This document shows, in pieces, positions 6,894 to 14,308 of a stretch of 37,954 nucleotides of DNA. Made by a program: the position numbers and the translations under genes. Source of the stretch: a virus. Under the pieces are notes generated by a model that ran no database searches, was not told the DNA's origin, and was given only the letters and a program-made list of their open reading frames with translations. The DNA lies in IMG/VR virus record IMGVR_UViG_3300021341_000003, positions 1-37,954 of that record; one strand, 5' to 3'. Numbering within the stretch: position 1 is the first letter of the stretch; the number at the start of each line of letters is the position of its first letter.

Positions 6894-8521
6894 TTGAGAA
6901 GGGGCCGTGCGACAAGTGCGGCTCCTCCGACGCCTGTGCGGTGTACACTGACGGACACAAGTTCTGCTACAGCTGTGACACCTACTTCCACCCGGATGGT
7001 TCCGATGGTTCCTCAGCTGGACCACGCAAGGCCAGACCGGAAGACCTAATCGACGGCTCCGTCACCGACCTCCGCGCCCGCAAGCTCAACCAAGAGACCT
7101 GCGGCAAGTGGCGGTACGAGACGGGTTCGTTCAAGGGGCAACCTGTCCACGTCGTGAACTACTGCGACAAGGACGGCCACGTTGTGGCACAGAAGCTCCG
7201 TTTCCAAGACAAGTCCTCCATGCCGTGGCTCGGCAACAAGAAGGAGGCGGCACCGCTCTACGGCCAATGGCTGTGGAAGAACGGTGGTAAGCAGGTCATT
7301 GTCACCGAGGGTGAGCTGGACGCATTGTCCGTATCCCAAGTGTTCGGTAACAAGTGGGCTGTTGTCTCGGTATCAGGTGGCGCAGCTGGCGCTCACCGTG
7401 ACGTCGAGAAGGGCATCGACTTCCTGACCAAGTTCGACCGGGTCGTGTTCATGTTCGACATGGACGAGCCGGGCCAGGACGCAGCACGTCGGTGCGCATC
7501 CATCCTCCCTCCAGGTAAGGCACACATTGCCTCCCTCCCTCTGAAGGACGCGAGCGACATGCTCATGGCCGGACGTGTAAAGGAGATCAACGACGCCTGC
7601 TGGAACGCACGGGAGTACAGACCTGACGGCATCGTGTCGGTAGGGGACGTTCGCGACAAGGCGATCACCCCGTCCGTTATGGGCCGCAAATACTTCGTAC
7701 CCGGAATGACCGAGGCAACCTTCGGTATCCACGATGGCTACGTCATCATGATCGGTGCGGGTACGGGTGTCGGCAAGACCGACGCCCTGTCGGAACAGAT
7801 CGCCATGCAGCTGGATGAAGAGGAGGAGCCAATCGGCACCATCTTCCTCGAGACCCCAGCACCGGACCTCGTCAAGAGGATCGCCGGTAAGCGCAAGAGC
7901 AAGATGTTCCACATTGCTGACGGCAGCTGGACCCAGGATGAACTGGAGGAAGCTGTCGATGAGATCAGCTCCACCAACCGGCTCTACCTGTATGACAGCT
8001 TCGGGTCGGCAGACTGGAACCAGATCAGGTCAGTCATCACCCACTTCGCCGTGGGCTACAAGTGCAAGCACATCTACCTCGACCACCTCACAGCGCTCGC
8101 TGCGATGGAGGACGACGAGAAGAAAGCTATCGAGCAGATCATGGCTGAGCTGTCGGGCATTGCCCAGCAGTACGGCGTGGTCCTCTGGGTCGTCTCCCAC
8201 CTAGCCACCCCCGAAGGGAAACCTCACGAGGAAGGCGGGCGGGTCACCATCCGGCACTTCAAAGGCAGCCGCGCCATCGGCTTCTGGTCGCACGTCATGA
8301 TTGGTCTCGAGAGAAACCAGCAGGACGACGACGAGTACGAGCGCACTGTCACAACCTTCCGTATCCTGAAGTATCGGGACTACGGCAGAGCGGTCGGTCA
8401 GACCTTCCGCATGGCTTACGATCTGGAGACGGGTCGTTTGCACCCAGCACCGGCCAAGGACGAAGCCAAGCAACACGGCTTCACCACGGACGGACCCCCC
8501 ATCAGCACAGAGGACTTCTAA
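6875..8521 (+). CDS. DNA primase-helicase (T7 gp4-like)
   Basis: 548 aa (T7 gp4 has 566). Order of parts: zinc-binding domain with Cys12, Cys15, Cys31 and Cys34; primase/TOPRIM region with TEGELDALS (about residue 145) and FDMDEPG (about 194); then a RecA-type hexameric helicase with Walker A GAGTGVGKT (about 294-302) and YLDHLTAL (about 402). The acidic, Phe-ended tail (STEDF) matches the T7 contact with the polymerase. It unwinds the fork and makes primers for the lagging strand. ATG 6875 lies inside the end of the previous small gene. Confidence 0.95.
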   Translation: MSESELIEKGPCDKCGSSDACAVYTDGHKFCYSCDTYFHPDGSDGSSAGPRKARPEDLIDGSVTDLRARKLNQETCGKWRYETGSFKGQPVHVVNYCDKDGHVVAQKLRFQDKSSMPWLGNKKEAAPLYGQWLWKNGGKQVIVTEGELDALSVSQVFGNKWAVVSVSGGAAGAHRDVEKGIDFLTKFDRVVFMFDMDEPGQDAARRCASILPPGKAHIASLPLKDASDMLMAGRVKEINDACWNAREYRPDGIVSVGDVRDKAITPSVMGRKYFVPGMTEATFGIHDGYVIMIGAGTGVGKTDALSEQIAMQLDEEEEPIGTIFLETPAPDLVKRIAGKRKSKMFHIADGSWTQDELEEAVDEISSTNRLYLYDSFGSADWNQIRSVITHFAVGYKCKHIYLDHLTALAAMEDDEKKAIEQIMAELSGIAQQYGVVLWVVSHLATPEGKPHEEGGRVTIRHFKGSRAIGFWSHVMIGLERNQQDDDEYERTVTTFRILKYRDYGRAVGQTFRMAYDLETGRLHPAPAKDEAKQHGFTTDGPPISTEDF

Positions 8522-9192
8522 TGGAACGACACCCGTCTCCCCTCGAGCGTGACTTCTCGCTCACGACCCTCATGCACGCCAAGCTGCGCGCTGAAGAACG
8601 CCTCGCCCCTGCGCGAGATGTAATGGACAAGCTCTCTGAGCTGCTATCCACCAAGGTTATCCTTGCCGGTGGTGCTGTCCGCGATGCTCTGCTCGAGCGT
8701 CCAATCAAAGACTACGACCTGTTCGTCTCCGAAGATGTGTTCCCTGCGTGGAAGGCTATCATGGACGGTGACCATGCGCCGGGCTCCTTCGCGGATCATG
8801 TATCCACATGGGCCATACCGCTCGTCAGCGGGACATACGAAGACACTGCCTTCGGCTCCGAGATCGCCTCGATCTACGAGTTCCCGCACCCAGACACAGG
8901 CACCGAAGTGCAGGTGATGTTCCTCCGCAAGGCGGTCGTCGCCAACCAGAAACTGTCAGACTACGTATCTCGCATGGACCTCGGTCTCAGCAAGGTCGCA
9001 GTCCGCAGCGATGGTGATTGGTACATCTCCGAGCAATTCCGTGAAGACGTCCGCAATCGGAACATGACGTTTGTCGCGCGCGACCTGGGCTCCCAGGACG
9101 TCGAGCGCTCAACCCGTCGCTTCACCCGTCTCCACAACAAGTACCCCGGCTACACGTTCGTCGTGCCGGAAGAACTGGCAACACAGGGATAG
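8521..9192 (+). CDS. Nucleotidyltransferase of the poly(A) polymerase / CCA-adding head type
   Basis: 223 aa. The signature ILAGGAVRDALLERPIKDYD (about residues 47-66) is the G-G-x-V-R-D ... D-x-D active site of class II tRNA nucleotidyltransferases and poly(A) polymerases; both metal-binding acids are present (Asp63, Asp65). The rest is too short for the neck, body and tail of a full CCA-adding enzyme, so the substrate may be something other than mature tRNA ends. The start overlaps the primase stop, so it is part of the replication operon. Possible roles are tRNA end repair, RNA tailing, or modification of a host factor; these are inference. Confidence 0.8.
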   Translation: MERHPSPLERDFSLTTLMHAKLRAEERLAPARDVMDKLSELLSTKVILAGGAVRDALLERPIKDYDLFVSEDVFPAWKAIMDGDHAPGSFADHVSTWAIPLVSGTYEDTAFGSEIASIYEFPHPDTGTEVQVMFLRKAVVANQKLSDYVSRMDLGLSKVAVRSDGDWYISEQFREDVRNRNMTFVARDLGSQDVERSTRRFTRLHNKYPGYTFVVPEELATQG

Positions 9193-9196
9193 ACAC

Positions 9197-9355
9197 ATGC
9201 AAGACATTTACAACCGCCTGCAGGACGCCATCCAGAACCTCGAGGACATCGTCTCGTACGAGGCTTGGCATCCTACCTCCGAAGTGCAGTCCGACGTGGC
9301 TGACGAGGTGACCAAGCTGGTCGACCTCAAGAACGAACTGGAGCGTTACCTCTGA
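9197..9355 (+). CDS. Small acidic helical protein
   Basis: 52 aa from ATG 9197, four bases after the nucleotidyltransferase stop. It is acidic and probably two helices (DIYNRLQDAIQNLEDIVSYE and VADEVTKLVDLKNELERYL) with a short turn. Its stop overlaps the start of the next gene. The size and tight packing suggest a small partner or regulatory protein. I recognise no family. Confidence 0.6.
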   Translation: MQDIYNRLQDAIQNLEDIVSYEAWHPTSEVQSDVADEVTKLVDLKNELERYL

Positions 9356-9654
9356 TGCGACGCACAGCAGTCCGACGTCCATTCAAGGACGTGGCGAAGC
9401 TGGCGAAGACATCACCAAAGCACCTTCCAGCCTACCTGTTGCAGCTCTCGCTCAACTGGGCGGCTTGGGTGCTGGCTATCGTCATCGCCATCCCGTTCCT
9501 CCCGTTCATCCTGTGCTCGCTGTTTGGCCGGTACGTCCTCGAGTTCTTCGACGGCATCCACAGCTTCATCGCGCGGTACACATTCCGTCCGCTGCTGCGG
9601 AAGTCGAATGATATGTTCTTTGCCCTGAATAAGAAGGTGTTCAACCGTGACTAA
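9355..9654 (+). CDS. Membrane-associated protein
   Basis: 99 aa. A basic N-terminus (RRTAVRRPFKDVAKLAK) precedes a long hydrophobic stretch (about residues 26-60: WAAWVLAIVIAIPFLPFIL and onwards), which may be one or two membrane helices, followed by a basic C-terminus. Basic ends on both sides suggest that both face the cytoplasm. It overlaps its neighbours by a few bases. I recognise no family. Confidence 0.6.
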   Translation: MRRTAVRRPFKDVAKLAKTSPKHLPAYLLQLSLNWAAWVLAIVIAIPFLPFILCSLFGRYVLEFFDGIHSFIARYTFRPLLRKSNDMFFALNKKVFNRD

Positions 9655-9871
9655 AGCAGCACAACACGCAATGGCCCTCAAAGCTGCAGCCCTCATGGTG
9701 CAGCCCGAGGAGCCCAAGACGTTTGCCTATCCTCGCCGCCTCCGTAAGCGGACACGCAAGTATCCGGTGCGGGGCCAGACGATCGAGAGCCGCAACGCCG
9801 GTATCCTCAAGAAGCTGGTCGCGAACAACTCCCGGTACGGAACGCCGTTTCCGAACGGAGCCTACTCGTGA
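9647..9871 (+). CDS. Small basic protein
   Basis: 74 aa from GTG 9647. A helical alanine-rich N-terminus leads to a strongly basic centre (YPRRLRKRTRKYPVRGQ), which suggests nucleic-acid binding. The end overlaps the start of the next gene (GTG 9868). I recognise no family. Confidence 0.55.
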   Translation: MTKAAQHAMALKAAALMVQPEEPKTFAYPRRLRKRTRKYPVRGQTIESRNAGILKKLVANNSRYGTPFPNGAYS

Positions 9872-10440
9872 ACGAGCTTCAGCTCTACGCAACCGCAATC
9901 GTGGCGACGGTGGCTTTTGTCATCGCCGCCTCGGTGGCGTTCATCACATTCGACGAGAAGCGGAAGCTGGAGATGCAAGTCTTCGAGCTGAACACCGAAC
10001 TCGTCGCAACCCAGGTGAAGCTGAGTAACACTGAGCTGAACCTGTCGGACATGACGTCCAACAACACGACGCTCCGCAAGGCCAACCGCTACCTCAACAC
10101 TCAGCTCAGCAACATGATCGAGCGGCACTCACGCGCCGTCCGTGAGTTCGCTGAGAACAAGGCCAAGACCCTGGCACCCATCATGCGCTCCGTGCGCTAC
10201 GCCGGGACTGTGACTGAGGAGTACAGGGCCGAGGCTCACGCGACGTTCGCGATCACTGAGGTGCGCATCCCGCCACTGATGTACCGCACGACACTCCGCA
10301 ACGACGACCTGAGCTACGGTCTGTCTGCTGACATCCTCGACGAGGTGAAGCGCAGCTGTATCCACGCGATGGTCGAAGGCGTTGCCGAGCAGGTCTTCAA
10401 CAATCTCAGCTTCGTTGATAAGCGAAAGGAGGCCGATTGA
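9868..10440 (+). CDS. Membrane-anchored coiled-coil protein
   Basis: 190 aa from GTG 9868. One N-terminal membrane helix (about residues 8-27) is followed by a probable coiled coil (about 28-85: EKRKLEMQVFELNTELVAT and onwards) and a C-terminal folded part with two Cys-free beta-rich stretches and DEVKRSCIHAMVEGV. The layout resembles an inner-membrane spanin (Rz), but the C-terminal domain is larger than usual and no embedded outer-membrane partner was found. The stop overlaps the DNA polymerase start. Confidence 0.6.
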   Translation: MNELQLYATAIVATVAFVIAASVAFITFDEKRKLEMQVFELNTELVATQVKLSNTELNLSDMTSNNTTLRKANRYLNTQLSNMIERHSRAVREFAENKAKTLAPIMRSVRYAGTVTEEYRAEAHATFAITEVRIPPLMYRTTLRNDDLSYGLSADILDEVKRSCIHAMVEGVAEQVFNNLSFVDKRKEAD

Positions 10441-12410
10441 ACCGCAAGGTCTTCGACATCGAAACCAACGGGCTGCTGCCGCAGCTCACTAAGCTACACT
10501 CCCTGACAATTCAGGACCCAGATACTGGACAAGAGTGGAGCTGTGCAGACCAGCCGGGCTACATGCCCATCAAGGAGGGTCTCGCAATCCTAGCCGAAGC
10601 AGACGAGCTGATCGGCCACAACATCATCAACTTCGACATCCCTGCGATACAGAAGGTGTACCCTTGGTGGTCACCGAAAGAAGGCTGCAAGTTCTTCGAC
10701 ACAATCGTTGCAACACGGACCATGTGGCCGGACCTCTACGGTCTGGATGCAGGTCTCGTGAAGAAGGGGGTGCTCGACCCTGGGCTTATGAAGCGCCACT
10801 CCCTCAAGTCGTGGGGCCAACGGCTCGGCGTCATGAAGGACGACTTCGAGAGCCCCGATGAATGGCAGACCTGGTCGGTTGAGATGCAGGACTATGCGGA
10901 ACAAGACACCCGCGTAACTACCAGCCTCCTGAAGTTCATTGAGGAGCGTGACCCGCCGCGCGCTGCGATCGAGCTGGAACAGGACATTGTCCGCGTGCTC
11001 GACAAGCAGGAGGCGGCTGGCTTCCCGTTCGATATGGACGCTGCTCGTGAGCTGCAAGGCGATCTGGCGCAACAGCGTATCGAGGTCGAGAACGAGCTGA
11101 TCGAAACCTTCGGGTCATGGTGGGTGGCAACACCTATGGTGGCCAAGCGGACCTGCAAGAACAAGCTCAAGCAGTTCGATGACATCCGTGTGCCGCGCTT
11201 CTCCGATAAGACCGGCAAGCGTCTGAAGGACTATATCGGCCCTCCGCTGGAGACGATGACCAAGGGGGAGAAGTGGACGAAGATCACCCGCGTGACCTTC
11301 AACCCCGGCTCCCGTAAGCACATCGCCAAGGTCCTCAAGGAGCGCTTCGGGTGGGAACCTGAGCAGTACACCAAAGGCGGCGACCCGGTCGTCGACGAGG
11401 ACATGCTGTCCGGCCTCGCTCACATCCCAGAAGCTGCGCTGCTCATCAAGTACCTGGCCCTCACCAAGAGGGAAGGCGCACTGGCCAACGGTAACGGCTC
11501 ATGGATCAACCTCGCCCAACAGGACAAGGCTGGTACGTGGCGCATCCACGGCAGGGTCAACCACATGGGCGCTCCGACATCCCGCATGTCGCACTCCAAG
11601 CCGAACGTCACTGCCGTCCCCAAGGTCGGTAAGTTCCTCGGCGCTGAGTGCCGCGCACTGTACACCGCAGAACCTGGTAAGGTGCTGGTCGGTGCTGACG
11701 CCACCTCGGCCCAGCTCCGGTGGCTTGCTCACTACCTCGGTCGGTGGGACAATGGTGCGTACCGTGACGTTCTGCTGAACGGCGACCCTCACATCTATAC
11801 CGCTGAAATCTTCGGGTTCGAGGCCACAGCTGCTGGCTCACCGAAGGCGCGCGGCAAGACGATGAACTACGCCTACCTGTTCGGCGCGTTCGACAAGAAG
11901 TTGGGCTCGATCATCGACCCGTCTGCATCCGCCAAGGAGCAGCGCCGGTTGGGTGCTGAAGCTCGCGTGCTGATGGAGACCCGGATCGAAGGTCTCGGCA
12001 CACTGGTCGAGGGTCTGAACGAGAAGCTGCGCCAGACTGCGCGCTTCAAAGGCGGCAAGCTGGTCCCATCGTCTCAGTACATCAACGGTCTCGACGGTCG
12101 GCGTATCCCGATCAAGTCCGACTACACGGTGCTGAACTACCTGCTGCAATCGGCAGAGGCTATCGCCATGAAATGGGCTGACGTCCGCTTCCATCAGATC
12201 ATGACGGAACGGGGCTACGTGCACGGCGTCGACTTTACTCAGCACTCGTTCAATCACGACGAGCTGCAGGTGTCGGCCCACCCAGACATCGCTGAGGAAG
12301 TGGGGGAAACCCTGGTCCTCGCAATCCAACAATCCGGCGAGCACTTCCAGTCTCGCTGCCCAATCGACGGGGAATACTCCATTGGAGCCAACTGGCGTGA
12401 CACTCACTAG
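10437..12410 (+). CDS. Family A DNA polymerase (T7 gp5-like)
   Basis: 657 aa from TTG 10437, behind GGAGG. The 3'-5' exonuclease part shows FDIETN (Asp7, Glu9) and HNIINFDIP (about 61-70). The polymerase part shows motif A GADATSAQLR (Asp about 421), the O-helix with Lys474 and Tyr478 (KTMNYAYLFG), and motif C with HDE at 607-609. Tyr478 is the counterpart of E. coli Pol I Phe762. It is somewhat shorter than T7 gp5 (704 aa). It copies the phage genome together with the primase-helicase and SSB; the usual processivity factor is host thioredoxin, though I cannot verify a thioredoxin-binding loop here. Confidence 0.95.
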   Translation: MNRKVFDIETNGLLPQLTKLHSLTIQDPDTGQEWSCADQPGYMPIKEGLAILAEADELIGHNIINFDIPAIQKVYPWWSPKEGCKFFDTIVATRTMWPDLYGLDAGLVKKGVLDPGLMKRHSLKSWGQRLGVMKDDFESPDEWQTWSVEMQDYAEQDTRVTTSLLKFIEERDPPRAAIELEQDIVRVLDKQEAAGFPFDMDAARELQGDLAQQRIEVENELIETFGSWWVATPMVAKRTCKNKLKQFDDIRVPRFSDKTGKRLKDYIGPPLETMTKGEKWTKITRVTFNPGSRKHIAKVLKERFGWEPEQYTKGGDPVVDEDMLSGLAHIPEAALLIKYLALTKREGALANGNGSWINLAQQDKAGTWRIHGRVNHMGAPTSRMSHSKPNVTAVPKVGKFLGAECRALYTAEPGKVLVGADATSAQLRWLAHYLGRWDNGAYRDVLLNGDPHIYTAEIFGFEATAAGSPKARGKTMNYAYLFGAFDKKLGSIIDPSASAKEQRRLGAEARVLMETRIEGLGTLVEGLNEKLRQTARFKGGKLVPSSQYINGLDGRRIPIKSDYTVLNYLLQSAEAIAMKWADVRFHQIMTERGYVHGVDFTQHSFNHDELQVSAHPDIAEEVGETLVLAIQQSGEHFQSRCPIDGEYSIGANWRDTH

Positions 12411-12636
12411 TGGTGAGCCTGACACCCCACAGGGCCTTGAGGTCCTGAAACACATCATGCGCAACCCTCAAAGGGTCAAGGGTGAGTTCATCCGCGCTAA
12501 CATCCTGCAGGTCATGGAGCTGCTGGAGCTGAACCTCATCACCACCTATGATCCGACTACCGACAGTCGGGGTGGTACGATCTACCTCACACCTGAAGGC
12601 TACAAGCTGACATGGCAAAACGCACCGCTCTCCTAG
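12397..12636 (+). CDS. Small hypothetical protein
   Basis: 79 aa from GTG 12397, nine bases after GGAG; it overlaps the end of the DNA polymerase gene. An in-frame TTG at 12382 is less likely. The order of helices and the end (KGEFIRANILQVMELLELNL then GGTIYLTPEGYKLTW) look like a small winged-helix fold. Its stop lies inside the exonuclease gene. I recognise no family. Confidence 0.55.
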   Translation: MTLTSGEPDTPQGLEVLKHIMRNPQRVKGEFIRANILQVMELLELNLITTYDPTTDSRGGTIYLTPEGYKLTWQNAPLS

Positions 12637-13367
12637 ACGGAGACATGCTTGCCTTCCGCATTGCAGCCGGAGGTGAGGTACCGATCAAATGGGACGAGTG
12701 GCTCTGGACGCTGCACACTGACGAGGTCGCGTGTCAGCGTTACCTCGACGACCAGATCGAGTTCATCCTGAAGGAGACCGGCTGTTCAGAGGCACGCTTC
12801 GCTGTGTCCGGCAGTCACAACTTCCGCAGGACGATCTACCCCGAGTACAAGGCGAACCGCGCAGGCACCCGCAAGCCGATGGCTTTGAAGGCGCTGCTTG
12901 ATTACGGCATCGAGAAGTACAACGGGTTCCGCAAGGACGAGCTGGAGGCCGACGACGTGCTCGGCATCTGGCAGACCCGGTCGAAGCCAGGAACTACAGT
13001 GATCGTGTCCGGTGACAAGGACATGCGCACCGTTCCCGGCCTGCACTACAATCCGCTCAAGCCCAAGGAGGGCGTGGTCAAAGTCTCCCAGGAGGAGGCC
13101 GACCTTATCTGGATGCGGCAGGTCCTCACAGGGGACACTGTCGACAACATCCCAGGGTGTCCGACGTTCGGCCCCAAGACAGCCGCCAAGGTGCTCCCTG
13201 AGCCTGACCATCTGGTCGACCTCTGGGAGGTAGTCGTTGACTGCTTCATCAAGAAGGGCCTCGCCCCGGCTGATGCGCTGCTCAATGCCCGCCTTACTCG
13301 TATCCTTCAGTCCTCTGACTTCGACTTCGATGTCGGGGAAGTCATCCTATGGGAGCCTCCACAATGA
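12612..13367 (+). CDS. 5'-3' exonuclease (T7 gp6-like, FEN family)
   Basis: 251 aa. Metal-site motifs of the 5'-nuclease family are visible: LLDGDM (residues 7-12), ELEADDVLG (about 115), VSGDKDM (about 134) and the helix-hairpin-helix-type DTVDNIPGCPTFGPKTAAK (about 177). It removes RNA primers and degrades host DNA in the T7 scheme. It is shorter than T7 gp6 (300 aa). The stop overlaps the next gene as ATGA. Confidence 0.92.
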   Translation: MAKRTALLDGDMLAFRIAAGGEVPIKWDEWLWTLHTDEVACQRYLDDQIEFILKETGCSEARFAVSGSHNFRRTIYPEYKANRAGTRKPMALKALLDYGIEKYNGFRKDELEADDVLGIWQTRSKPGTTVIVSGDKDMRTVPGLHYNPLKPKEGVVKVSQEEADLIWMRQVLTGDTVDNIPGCPTFGPKTAAKVLPEPDHLVDLWEVVVDCFIKKGLAPADALLNARLTRILQSSDFDFDVGEVILWEPPQ

Positions 13368-13945
13368 GTAATTACGGTCACTGCCACGACTGCCCAAGTC
13401 GCAAGCGTTGCTCCACTGTCGGAAGCTGCGCTGTGCACGACAGGCCGGTAACCACTGAGGAGCCGACCAAGTGCAAACACGGTGTCCTCCACTGCGGAGA
13501 GCCTGGGTATATCTGGTGCGCCAGCTGCTCCGAGGAGCGACTGAAGACCTCCACAGTGGTGGACGTCAAACTCCGCAACCCGAAGGGTGTGGCTGCCAAG
13601 CACAAGGTGTGCGCTTCATTGGTCCCTGAGATCGCTACGATCGAGATGGCCCAGGTCTTCCGCCTGGGTGCAACCAAGTACGGTCCAATGAACTGGCGCT
13701 CCGAGCCGGTCGCAACGTCAGTGTACCTCGACGCCATCGAGCGTCACCTGCTCCGCTACAGGGCAGGGGAGGACATCGACCCTGAGAGCGGCCTGAGCCA
13801 CCTGACGCACATCATGTCAGGCTGTGCCATCGTGCTCGACGCTGAGCTGCAGGAGACACTGATCGACGACCGCATGAAGATGACGGACCCGTCCAAGGTC
13901 AACGCCCTGCTCGAGAAGTACAAGGCTCGGAATGAGCAAGCCTGA
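13364..13945 (+). CDS. dATP/dGTP diphosphohydrolase-like protein with Cys-rich N-terminus
   Basis: 193 aa from ATG 13364, which overlaps the exonuclease stop and has GGGAG eight bases upstream; an ATG at 13349 is in frame but less well placed. The C-terminal two thirds carry FRLGATKYGPMNW, YLDAIERHLLRYRAGED and DPESGLSHL, the signature of the phage family named dATP/dGTP diphosphohydrolase N-terminal (MazZ-type, MazG-like all-alpha). The N-terminus has nine or more cysteines (CHDCPSRKRC ... CKHGVLHC ... CASC), probably a zinc-binding module. It may adjust nucleotide pools for replication. I see no PurZ or other sign of a 2-aminoadenine genome. Confidence 0.75.
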   Translation: MSNYGHCHDCPSRKRCSTVGSCAVHDRPVTTEEPTKCKHGVLHCGEPGYIWCASCSEERLKTSTVVDVKLRNPKGVAAKHKVCASLVPEIATIEMAQVFRLGATKYGPMNWRSEPVATSVYLDAIERHLLRYRAGEDIDPESGLSHLTHIMSGCAIVLDAELQETLIDDRMKMTDPSKVNALLEKYKARNEQA

Positions 13946-14123
13946 TCTCGAACCCCCCGCGATCCCGGTGGGCCTGGTGGAGTTTCTCCGTCAGGTCTAC
14001 CCGGACACGCTCCCTCGCAAGGTCGAGGACATCTCCACCCTCCAGATCGCAAAGCAGGTCGGACAGCGGGAGGTGATCGACCTCCTGGAATCCCACTACA
14101 AGCAACAACTGGAGAGAGGCTAA
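13932..14123 (+). CDS. Small hypothetical protein
   Basis: 63 aa, overlapping the end of the previous gene. A proline-rich start (MSKPDLEPPAIPVGL) is followed by two helices (VEDISTLQIAKQVGQREVID and LESHYKQQLERG). Its stop TAATG overlaps the next gene. It may be a small virion-assembly protein, given the genes that follow, but this is a guess from position. Confidence 0.55.
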   Translation: MSKPDLEPPAIPVGLVEFLRQVYPDTLPRKVEDISTLQIAKQVGQREVIDLLESHYKQQLERG

Positions 14124-14308
14124 TGTGCCCACCCCGCCAGAAGAAAGCGGCTGAAGCCCCGGACCCGAGCGAGCAGGCAACTGCAGAAGCTCTGTCGATC
14201 GGAGGCAACCAGGACCCGGCGAAGCCAAAAGGCCGCTCGCAGGTCCGCACCCTCCCGGTCAACTCCGCTCTTAACATCCCGTCTCGGGCGTCTGGTCTGC
14301 AGATATGA
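14123..14308 (+). CDS. Tail assembly protein candidate (T7 gp7.3-like)
   Basis: 61 aa, directly before the portal gene, where T7 has gp7.3. It is disordered, with a Lys/Pro/Ala-rich start (MCPPRQKKAAEAPDP) and a short conserved-looking end (LPVNSALNIPSRASGLQI) that resembles the SVARSSGGGINI end of T7 gp7.3. The assignment rests on position and this C-terminal likeness. It starts with Met-Cys-Pro-Pro, as does the large internal protein at 22017. Confidence 0.6.
   Translation: MCPPRQKKAAEAPDPSEQATAEALSIGGNQDPAKPKGRSQVRTLPVNSALNIPSRASGLQI

Noticed and set aside
13364-13945. A 2-aminoadenine (Z) genome suggested by the MazZ-like protein
   Set aside because: No PurZ or DatZ homologue is present in the window; the protein alone does not support it.
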